Part shown: in pieces, positions 1-5,106 of the stretch
Position numbering within the stretch: position 1 is the stretch's first letter
How the letters are laid out: the number at the start of each line of letters is the position of its first letter
Notes under the pieces: generated by a model
The model's database searches: none
Told to the model about the DNA's origin: nothing
The model's input: the letters and a program-made list of their open reading frames with translations, nothing else
From: Porticoccaceae bacterium
Lineage (GTDB): Bacteria > Pseudomonadota > Gammaproteobacteria > Pseudomonadales > Porticoccaceae
Length of the DNA stretch: 5,624 nucleotides
Assembly: GCA_023255165.1 (NCBI GenBank)
Contig: JALRJD010000276.1
Span: 1 to 5,624, forward strand
Direction: 5' to 3'
Position numbers and translations under genes: made by a program

Positions 1-300
1 GGTCTTATTACATCTAAGCGTGTAGAAGATTACTTACGTGAAGTTCAAACTGCTGCAGATAAGCAAGTTTATTTTGCTAAAAAGAATGAGTTTGATGCAA
101 AAATGTCTACTGCTTTAGCAGACTTTGAGCGTACAGATTTACGTCAAGAATTTGATGCTTGGAAAAAAGTATTCTTTGCAGGACATCCATTAGTGGCAGA
201 TGAGTTAGCAGAGGGTCAGCAAAAAGCTATTCAGCGTTTAAAGACCCTAGATGAACTTACTGTAATGCTTCAGGCAAAGCCTGGTGTTATGCCTAAGACC
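1..300 (+). CDS. Partial phage-like protein of unknown function (3' part lost at a join)
   Basis: The plus-strand frame is open from base 1 with no start needed, so the true start lies left of the window. The codons look genuinely used: most end in A or T, and the product is a charged, soluble and probably helical segment (for example EFDAWKKVFFAGHPL, then LAEGQQKAIQRLKTLDEL). An ATG at 103 is in frame but is probably internal, because the coding character is the same before it. I do not recognise the family. The A/T-rich codon use and the neighbouring tail-fibre fragment suggest a phage, but this is inference. There is no stop at a natural end: the frame runs on through antisense of the next fragment and then into crgA, so the gene is cut somewhere near 295-315. 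The composite frame ending at 804 is not a real protein. Confidence 0.5.
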
Positions 301-318
301 GAAGCAGCGTTATCAGAA
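290..318. other. Probable join 1: plus-coding to minus-coding phage DNA
   Basis: Coding character switches from plus to minus strand here without either gene ending properly. The plus frame has no stop until 804, and the minus frame reads phage-repeat sequence down to about the TFTISD segment (312-326) and then loses family resemblance. Two convergent genes in a real phage genome should each show a stop near this point. The exact base of the join cannot be fixed by eye. Confidence 0.45.
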
Positions 319-542
319 ATCGTAAATGATGTAGCAATAGAAGCTGTGCTAGCTGATGTTAAACGACCTTGTTGGTCTACTGTAATTACAGGAACAGAGG
401 TAGTTGAACCATATGAACCAGGTGTTACCGCTGTATCATCGAGGTCAATAGAAAGACCATTGCCTGATGCTGTAGTAGTAATACCAGTGTCACCAGTGAT
501 TGCTAAAGTTTCAGCTTGTTCAATGACACCTGTGCCTGAATC
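300..542 (-). CDS. Fragment of a marine-phage structural / tail-fibre repeat protein
   Basis: Read on the minus strand, this AT-rich stretch encodes a segment beginning DSGTGVIEQAETL, followed by GDTGITTTASGNGLSIDL, DDTAVTPGSYGSTTSVP, VDQQGRLTSASTASI and TSFTISD. From memory, this beta-rich Thr/Ser/Gly/Asp repeat is common in tail-fibre and other large structural proteins of T4-like cyanophages and related marine myoviruses, where units of this sort occur in tandem. The fragment holds roughly one unit, about 80 residues. It has no credible start: the frame continues upstream into antisense of crgA. The in-frame stop at 270-272 may lie beyond the join. It is therefore an internal piece of a larger gene cut at both ends. 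Which phage it comes from cannot be decided. It could be the same phage as bases 1-300 with one piece inverted. Confidence 0.7.
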
Positions 543-549
543 ACGTTCG
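536..549. other. Probable join 2: phage DNA to actinobacterial DNA
   Basis: Minus-strand phage coding is convincing up to the aspartate codon at 540-542, the D of DSGTG. From 541 onward the plus strand reads SRSRKTKK, the basic N-terminal region of CrgA. Base composition rises sharply across this point, from about 38% G+C in bases 1-60 to 55% in 541-600 by hand count. Third-position use changes from A/T to C/G. Confidence 0.7.
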
Positions 550-804
550 CGCAAAACCAAGAAGTCCGAGCCTCTGCAGCCAACCATTGTTGGCAGAGAG
601 GAAGAGGAAGAGAACCCGGTCTGGTACAAGGCCGTGATGTTTGGTCTGATGATTATCGGACTGATCTACATCCTGATTTTCTACATCTCCTCGGCCCGCT
701 ACCCACTGGGTGTCTCTGCCCCAATCGACCTGGGTAACTGGAATATTCTGGTCGGCTTTGGCATCGCCATGATTGGCTTTGCGATGACCACGAAGTGGAA
801 ATAG
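541..804 (+). CDS. crgA: CrgA-like actinobacterial cell division protein, missing its first few codons
   Basis: CrgA is a small actinobacterial membrane protein of the septum that interacts with FtsZ, penicillin-binding proteins and other divisome parts. This 87-residue piece has the family layout. A basic start (SRSRKTKK, 1-8) is followed by an acidic linker with five consecutive Glu (20-24) and then NPVWYK (25-30). A first membrane helix spans about 31-50, a short external loop holds about 51-65, and the second helix begins at the characteristic WNILVGFG (67-74) and ends with MTTKWK next to the TAG stop. CrgA proteins usually have 80-100 residues, so probably only the start Met and two or three residues are lost at the join near 541. 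The open frame continues upstream through phage antisense, so any longer start is spurious. Codons are G/C-rich. A CrgA gene is out of place beside phage and gammaproteobacterial DNA. The family call is by recollection of the motif layout. Confidence 0.75.
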   Translation, partial: SRSRKTKKSEPLQPTIVGREEEEENPVWYKAVMFGLMIIGLIYILIFYISSARYPLGVSAPIDLGNWNILVGFGIAMIGFAMTTKWK

Positions 805-885
805 TTAGAACATAAGGTCTATGCGCCACATCGTGAGACCCACGATCGCGGCCCAAACAAAACCAATTCCAACTAGCTGCAAGAA
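805..885 (-). CDS. C-terminal tail of an unidentified membrane protein, convergent with crgA
   Basis: The last 25 codons of the minus-strand frame, ending in TAA at 805-807, read VGIGFVWAAIVGLTMWRIDL and neighbouring residues. This is a hydrophobic segment like a final membrane helix. It has no counterpart in malate synthase G, which should continue with a soluble, conserved region. Its stop directly abuts the crgA stop (TAG at 802-804), which fits two convergent genes of the same actinobacterial genome. Only the tail is present, so the family cannot be named. It is fused in frame to glcB at about 883, which I attribute to the join. Confidence 0.45.
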   Translation of the reverse strand, partial: FLQLVGIGFVWAAIVGLTMWRIDLMF

Positions 886-892
886 CAGCTGG
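876..892. other. Probable join 3: actinobacterial DNA to gammaproteobacterial glcB
   Basis: Malate synthase G similarity is excellent through KPKMHGPEEVGFTNQLF (Phe codon at 883-885). It then stops abruptly and is replaced by a hydrophobic tail. In the E. coli protein the equivalent point is followed by about 310 more residues. The change happens within a few codons, as expected of a join rather than gradual decay. Base composition does not help here because both sides are G/C-rich. Confidence 0.7.
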
Positions 893-2112
893 TTGGTGAA
901 ACCCACCTCTTCCGGGCCGTGCATCTTCGGTTTAACAATATAAATACTGCCGGCGCTGGAATTGCTCAGCCGCCCGACGCGCTTGAGATCATGCAACGAG
1001 ATCAGACTGGTGATCATGCCGTCCATAATCCCTTCCGGCACCTCATTACCCTCGGCATCGAGAATCGCGGGGTTGGTCATCAGGTGGCCAACATTACGCA
1101 CAAACATCAGGCTACGCCCGCTCAGGGTCAGAGCCGAGCCATCGGCGGCCAGAAACTGGCGATCCGGGTTCATCGAGCGAACAAAACTGCTGTCGCCACG
1201 AGAGACAGTCTCTTCGAGCGTACCTTTATTCAGGCCCAGCCAGTTGCTGTAGGCTAGCGCCTTGTCTTCGGCGTCGACCGCGGCAACCGAATCTTCACAA
1301 TCCATAATCGTAGTCAGTGCCGCCTCAAGCACGATATCTTTAACCCCAGCTCGGTCTGTGGCGCCAATCTGATGACTCGAATCGACTTGAATTTCAATAT
1401 GTAACCTATTGTTTTGTAACAATATTGAAGTGGGGTTTTCTACTGACCCCAGATAGCCGACAAGCTGCTCGGGGTTGGCCAGAACGGTGCTCGAACCATC
1501 CTGCAGACTGACCGACAACTGCTGGTCGCGCAGCTGGTAGGCGGTCGCATCATGATGCGAGCCGCTGGCGAGCGGGGCTGCGTTATCGAGGAAATCACGT
1601 CCGTAGTCGATCACCTTTTGCCCACGCACCGGGTTATAGCCACCGGCTTTCTCCGCACCGCCTTCCTCGGAGATCACATCGTTGCCATAAAGCGCATCGT
1701 AGAGACTGCCCCAACGCGCATTCACCGCATTGAGGGCAAAGCGCGCGTTCATAATGGGCACCACCAACTGCGGGCCGGCCTGCCGGGCAATCTCGCTATC
1801 AACATTTTCGGAGGTAACTTTAAAGTCTGGCCCCTCTGGCACCAGATAACCGATGCTGTGCAGAAAAGCCTTGTACTCGGCGAAGTCAAAATTCTCCCGA
1901 TGATCGTGATGCCAGGCGTCAATCTGAGTTTGCAGGGTTTCGCGTTTTTCAAGAAGTTGGCGGTTTATCGGTGCAAAATGGTTAATTATGCCGGCAAACT
2001 TTTGCCAAAAGTGATCCGGCTCAATGCCGGTTCCAGGGCAGATACTCTGATTGACCAACTCATAGATGGGTGTGGCAATTTGCAGCCCTGAGTGCTCGAT
2101 ACGATCAACCAT
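883..2112 (-). CDS. glcB: Malate synthase G, N-terminal ~410 residues only (cut at a join)
   Basis: Malate synthase G condenses glyoxylate with acetyl-CoA to malate, the second step of the glyoxylate shunt, in the cytoplasm. The match to the family is collinear from the start: LPGTG-like CPGTG (26-30), FWQKF (35-39), AGPQLVVPIMNAR (112-124), NARWGSLYDALYG (131-143), DCEDSVAAVDAEDK (271-284), the glyoxylate-binding Arg339 in FVRNVGHLM (E. coli Arg338), and IVKPKMHGP (353-361). The family usually has about 725 residues. Only about 410 are present, so the Mg-binding Glu and Asp (E. coli 427 and 455) and the catalytic base Asp631 are absent, and this product could not work. I think the loss is an artefact of the join, not a mutation. 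The ATG start at 2110-2112 is supported by GGAGAG (2119-2124) with six bases between. It lies downstream of and in the same direction as the LysR gene, 125 bases away. Confidence 0.9.
1393..1429. repeat. AT-rich nested inverted repeat inside glcB
   Basis: TTCAATAT (1393-1400) is repeated inverted as ATATTGAA (1422-1429). Inside it TATTGTT (1407-1413) pairs with AACAATA (1418-1424) around a TTGT loop. The two pairings overlap and would compete. G+C is 8 of 37 bases, far below the surrounding gene. The protein encoded here (SILLQNNRLHIEIQVD) still matches malate synthase G, so the patch belongs to the gene and reflects A/T-rich Leu, Ile and Asn codons. Confidence 0.5.
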
Positions 2113-2118
2113 GTTGTT

Positions 2119-2124
2119 CTCTCC
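2119..2124 (-). promoter_or_regulatory. Ribosome binding site of glcB
   Basis: On the minus strand GGAGAG lies six bases before the ATG at 2110-2112. It decides the glcB start, which also matches the usual N-terminal length of malate synthase G. Confidence 0.75.
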
Positions 2125-2145
2125 GGAGTAAAAATTAGTGCGCAG

Positions 2146-2174
2146 AGTCTATTCCCGACCCTTTAATAAGCCAA
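2146..2174 (-). promoter_or_regulatory. Possible sigma-70 promoter for glcB
   Basis: On the minus strand TTGGCT (2174-2169, 4 of 6 to the -35 consensus) and TAGACT (2151-2146, 4 of 6 to the -10 consensus) are 17 bases apart. Transcription would start near 2139, giving a leader of about 27 bases before the glcB ATG. The match is only moderate and was found by eye in a short gap, so chance is possible. If real, glcB can be transcribed independently of the upstream LysR gene. Confidence 0.3.
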
Positions 2175-2185
2175 ATCTATGGCTT
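2168..2185. repeat. Small hairpin between the LysR gene and glcB
   Basis: AAGCCA (2168-2173) and TGGCTT (2180-2185) form a six-base-pair stem with a six-base loop (AATCTA). There is no clear T-run after it on the minus strand, so it is a poor terminator for the LysR gene. It overlaps the putative glcB -35 element. Its role is unknown. Confidence 0.35.
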
Positions 2186-2237
2186 TTATCTCTGCTATTC
2201 ATCAAGACTATTACTATCAGACCGAGCTAACTCAGTG

Positions 2238-3179
2238 TCAAACGGCAATCTCTTCCGATACCGATTTAATCATCTGCCGCAGCCACTTGTGGCCCGGATC
2301 TCGCTGCAGCAGTGGGCTCCAGACCATCTTCAGGCGCATGCGTGGTATCTCGAATGGCGGCTCAAGAATCACCACCTTGGGATTATCCGCCATGGTTCGC
2401 GCAGCGATAGTTGGAATCGTCACAATCAGGTCGTCCTGTTCCCCGAGCAACAATGCCGCCTGGTAGTGTCGGGTAAACACGGTAATCTCACGTTTGGCGT
2501 CGAGCTTGCCAAGGGCTTCATCAACCCAGCCAAGCCGCTGCACATCATCCGGGGTCATCCCTACACCAACACCCATACCGGTCTTGCTGACCCAGACATG
2601 TTTGCTGGCGAGATAGCTGGAAAGCTTCCAGTTTTTGATGATTGGGTTATTGGCGCTGACCACACAGGAAAAGCTGTCATCCCAAAGATGCACTTGGTGA
2701 AATGACTGCGGCAGCGAGTCAAAGCGGTTGATCACCAGATCCACCTTGCCGCGCTCAACATCGTGAAAGCTGACATCGCTGGGAGTCATAATGTCCAAAC
2801 GAATCCCTGGCGCCTCGCGGCGCAGACGCTGCAAAAGTGTTGGCAGCAGCGTCACCTCGGTGTAGTCGCTGGCCATAATGCGAAAGATTCGGTCGGAGCC
2901 AGTCGGGTCAAACAAGGTCTTGGGCAATACCGCAATCTCGGCGGCGGCGAGCACATTGCGCACCAACGGTTGCAACTCCAGCGCGCGGTCGGTGGGTGTC
3001 ATGCCATCACTGGTACGCACCAGTAGCGGGTCGTCAAACAGGTCGCGCAGCCGACGCAGACTATTCGACATGGCGGGCTGACTAATGCCCAACTCTTCGG
3101 CGGCGCGGGTGACATTACACTCGCGGAGTAGCACATCCAGGTAGACCAACAGGTTTAAATCGACTCGCGCTATATTCAT
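2238..3179 (-). CDS. LysR-type transcriptional regulator, candidate regulator of the glyoxylate shunt genes
   Basis: The 313-residue product has the usual LysR length and layout. The start VDLNLLVYLDVLL (6-18) is followed by a winged helix-turn-helix with VTRAAEELGISQPAMSNSL (23-41) and RRLRDLF (42-48). A linker helix follows, and from about residue 95 comes the co-inducer domain (IFRIMASDYTEVTLLPTLL, 98-116). The DLNLL opening and the F/Y-rich effector domain resemble the NodD/LinR-like branch of the family. The ATG at 3177-3179 fits the family start; an upstream in-frame TTG at 3209 would add ten unsupported residues. No strong ribosome binding site precedes the ATG, which is common for weakly expressed LysR genes. 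It is divergent from aceA and followed by glcB on its own strand. LysR regulators often control the divergent neighbour, so control of aceA, perhaps glcB, is a reasonable inference, but the effector is not known. Confidence 0.9.
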   Translation of the reverse strand: MNIARVDLNLLVYLDVLLRECNVTRAAEELGISQPAMSNSLRRLRDLFDDPLLVRTSDGMTPTDRALELQPLVRNVLAAAEIAVLPKTLFDPTGSDRIFRIMASDYTEVTLLPTLLQRLRREAPGIRLDIMTPSDVSFHDVERGKVDLVINRFDSLPQSFHQVHLWDDSFSCVVSANNPIIKNWKLSSYLASKHVWVSKTGMGVGVGMTPDDVQRLGWVDEALGKLDAKREITVFTRHYQAALLLGEQDDLIVTIPTIAARTMADNPKVVILEPPFEIPRMRLKMVWSPLLQRDPGHKWLRQMIKSVSEEIAV

Positions 3180-3306
3180 ACTAAAAATGCCCGTAATAGA
3201 AACTATCAATTAGATTAATGGGGGCATGATACCTAAACTCGCCGGACTGTCAAATCTCAGCACTGATTTGAACGAATTTAAACGGACTGATTACAGGGGT
3301 AACAAC
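3180..3306. promoter_or_regulatory. Divergent LysR-aceA intergenic region with candidate operator palindromes
   Basis: The 127 bases between the two divergent starts should hold both promoters. Two small dyads sit side by side: ATAG-AAA-CTAT (3196-3206) and ATTA-GAT-TAAT (3209-3219), with centres 13 bases apart. They are flanked by ATGCCC (3187-3192) and its inverted copy GGGCAT (3222-3227). AT-rich dyads spaced by about one helical turn fit LysR tetramer binding, but I see no textbook T-N11-A site with good symmetry. I could not find a convincing -35/-10 pair for either gene, so activator-dependent transcription is possible. Confidence 0.4.
3295..3299 (+). promoter_or_regulatory. Ribosome binding site of aceA
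   Basis: AGGGG lies seven bases before the ATG at 3307. This selects the start at 3307 over the longer in-frame ATG at 3226, whose extra 27 residues lie in the promoter region and have no resemblance to isocitrate lyase. Confidence 0.8.
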
Positions 3307-4887
3307 ATGTCTAAATTTACCGACGATATTGCAGCAATTGCCAACGTAAAAGCACAGCACGGAACCAACTGGGACGCTATCAGCGCCGACTCCGCTGCGC
3401 GCATGCGCGCTCAAAACCGTTTTAAAACCGGTCTTGATATCGCCAAATACACCGCTGCGATTATGCGTGCAGACATGGCCGCTTACGACGCCGACTCTTC
3501 TCAGTACACCCAGTCGCTGGGTTGCTGGCATGGCTTTATCGGTCAGCAGAAGCTGATCGCCATCAAAAAGCACTTCGGCACCACCAAGCGTAAATACCTC
3601 TACCTGTCAGGCTGGATGGTCGCCGCGCTGCGTTCACAGTTTGGCCCCCTTCCCGATCAGTCAATGCATGAAAAGACCTCGGTCGCGGCACTGATTGGCG
3701 AGCTCTACACCTTCCTGCGTCAGGCCGACGCCCGCGAGCTGGGTGGTCTGTTCCGCCAGCTGGACGCCGCCGAAGGCGATGCCAAGAAAGCTATTCAGGA
3801 TCAGATCGACAACTATGAAACCCACGTGGTGCCAATTGTTGCCGATATCGATGCTGGCTTTGGCAATGCTGAAGCCACTTACCTGATGGCCAAGCAGATG
3901 ATTGAAGCGGGTGCCTGCTGCATCCAGATCGAAAACCAGGTTTCCGACGAGAAGCAGTGCGGACACCAGGATGGCAAGGTAACGGTTCCCCACGAAGATT
4001 TCCTCGCCAAGATCAACGCAGTTCGCTATGCCTTCCTGGAACTGGGCGTCGACGACGGCGTGATTGTTGCCCGCACAGACTCTCTGGGCGCCGGCCTGAC
4101 CAAGCAAATCGCGGTAACCCGCGAGCCTGGCGATCTCGGTGATCAGTACAATTCCTTCCTCGACGTTGAAGAAGTGACGCCGGCAGACATGAAAAATGGC
4201 GATGTGATTATCAACCGTGACGGCAAGCTGGTGCGTCCGCGCCGTCTGCCAAGCAACCTGTTCCAGTTCCGCAAGGGCACTGGTGAAGCGCGCTGTGTAC
4301 TCGACTGTATCACCAGCCTGCAAAACGGTGCGGATATGATCTGGATTGAAACCGAGAAACCACATATTGGTCAGATCGGCGCCATGGTCAACGAGATCCG
4401 AAAAGTGGTTCCCAACGCCAAGCTGGTTTACAACAACAGCCCATCGTTTAACTGGACGCTCAACTTCCGTCAGCAGGTATTTGATGCCTGGAGTGAAGCT
4501 GGCAAGGATCTCTCAGCTTACGATCGCAACGACCTGATGAATGTCAGCTACGACGAGAGCGAGCTGGCCATTGAGGCGGATAACAAGATCCGCTCCTTCC
4601 AGGCTGACGCTGCACGCGAAGCCGGTATCTTCCACCACCTGATCACTCTGCCGACATACCACACTGCGGCTCTGTCCACTGACAATCTGGCCAAAGAGTA
4701 CTTCGGCGACCAGGGCATGCTTGGCTATGTGGCCGGCGTTCAGCGCAAGGAGATCCGTCAGGGTATCGCCTGCGTGAAGCACCAGAACATGGCTGGCTCG
4801 GATATGGGCGACGACCATAAAGAGTACTTTGCCGGTGAAGCCGCACTGAAAGCCTCTGGTAAAGACAACACCATGAATCAGTTCTAA
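3307..4887 (+). CDS. aceA: Isocitrate lyase (long Pseudomonas-type form)
   Basis: Isocitrate lyase cleaves isocitrate to succinate and glyoxylate, the first committed step of the glyoxylate shunt in the cytoplasm. The 526-residue product is complete. It shows SGW (101-103), VADIDAGFGN (178-187, with Asp180 at the metal-binding Asp157 of E. coli), the catalytic loop KQCGH (216-220) with nucleophile Cys218, VARTDS (254-259) and the substrate-binding YNNSPSFNW (375-383). The E. coli enzyme has 434 residues and KKCGH. The length near 530 and the Gln in KQCGH are, from memory, those of the form found in Pseudomonas aeruginosa and many marine gammaproteobacteria. The stretch around residues 260-330 includes the extra segment that lengthens this form. 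Codons are G/C-rich and steady throughout. It is divergent from the LysR gene and followed by its own terminator, so it is probably a single-gene transcript. Confidence 0.97.
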   Translation: MSKFTDDIAAIANVKAQHGTNWDAISADSAARMRAQNRFKTGLDIAKYTAAIMRADMAAYDADSSQYTQSLGCWHGFIGQQKLIAIKKHFGTTKRKYLYLSGWMVAALRSQFGPLPDQSMHEKTSVAALIGELYTFLRQADARELGGLFRQLDAAEGDAKKAIQDQIDNYETHVVPIVADIDAGFGNAEATYLMAKQMIEAGACCIQIENQVSDEKQCGHQDGKVTVPHEDFLAKINAVRYAFLELGVDDGVIVARTDSLGAGLTKQIAVTREPGDLGDQYNSFLDVEEVTPADMKNGDVIINRDGKLVRPRRLPSNLFQFRKGTGEARCVLDCITSLQNGADMIWIETEKPHIGQIGAMVNEIRKVVPNAKLVYNNSPSFNWTLNFRQQVFDAWSEAGKDLSAYDRNDLMNVSYDESELAIEADNKIRSFQADAAREAGIFHHLITLPTYHTAALSTDNLAKEYFGDQGMLGYVAGVQRKEIRQGIACVKHQNMAGSDMGDDHKEYFAGEAALKASGKDNTMNQF

Positions 4888-4928
4888 GCTTTTAAACCAA
4901 AAGCTCGGGCTTAAGCTGAGTAAAACCG

Positions 4929-4960
4929 AAAAGAGTGGCCTTGGGGTCACTCTTTTTTTT
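4929..4960 (+). terminator. Intrinsic terminator of aceA
   Basis: AAAAGAGTGGCC (4929-4940) pairs with GGTCACTCTTTT (4945-4956) around the loop TTGG, with one G-T wobble. The T-run extends to 4960. It lies 41 bases after the aceA stop and separates aceA from the serine hydrolase gene. The opposite strand has only a short broken T-run, so it works best in the aceA direction. Confidence 0.9.
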
Positions 4961-4987
4961 GCCTGCAAAAACGTTACATATTGCGGT

Positions 4988-5016
4988 GCGATCAAATGCT
5001 GACGTAGCATGATCGC
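4988..5016. repeat. Inverted repeat upstream of the serine hydrolase gene
   Basis: GCGATC-AA-ATGCT (4988-5000) and AGCATGATCGC (5006-5016) form an 11-base-pair stem with a two-base bulge and the loop GACGT. No T-run follows, so it is not a terminator. It sits about 90 bases before the start codon and just before TAAAAT (5019-5024, 5 of 6 to a -10 box). This suggests an operator or leader structure, but no -35 box with proper spacing is evident. Confidence 0.45.
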
Positions 5017-5094
5017 CATAAAATGCACTTTAAAAAGCAGGGTCTGAAGCCGGTATCAATCCACTTTCGACACTAAACTGCGACAATCAGGCTC

Positions 5095-5101
5095 AGAGGG
5101 G
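5095..5101 (+). promoter_or_regulatory. Ribosome binding site of the serine hydrolase gene
   Basis: AGAGGGG is five bases before the ATG at 5107 and supports this start. Confidence 0.7.
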
Positions 5102-5106
5102 AACCC

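Noticed and set aside
103..804. A novel 233-residue membrane-anchored fusion protein
   Set aside because: Its middle is antisense to a marine-phage fibre repeat and its end is a nearly complete CrgA with its own N-terminal motif. The fusion is best explained by joins.
919..2091. Plus-strand open frames of 96 to 179 codons opposite glcB
   Set aside because: They are antisense to a strongly conserved enzyme gene, have no ribosome binding sites, and arise from the G/C-rich codon pattern of glcB.
2168..2185. Terminator for the LysR gene
   Set aside because: The stem is only six base pairs and no T-run follows on the minus strand.
3180..3209. Longer LysR start at the TTG at 3209
   Set aside because: It would add ten residues before the usual LysR opening (MNIARVDLNLL) and overlap the candidate operator. 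The ATG at 3179 fits the family better.
3226..3306. Longer aceA start at the ATG at 3226
   Set aside because: The extra 27 residues show no similarity to isocitrate lyase and fall in the promoter gap. The ATG at 3307 has a strong AGGGG at seven bases and fits the family N-terminus.
3661..4365. A 234-codon minus-strand frame opposite aceA
   Set aside because: It is antisense to isocitrate lyase over its whole length, with no recognisable domain. Long antisense frames are expected in G/C-biased genes.
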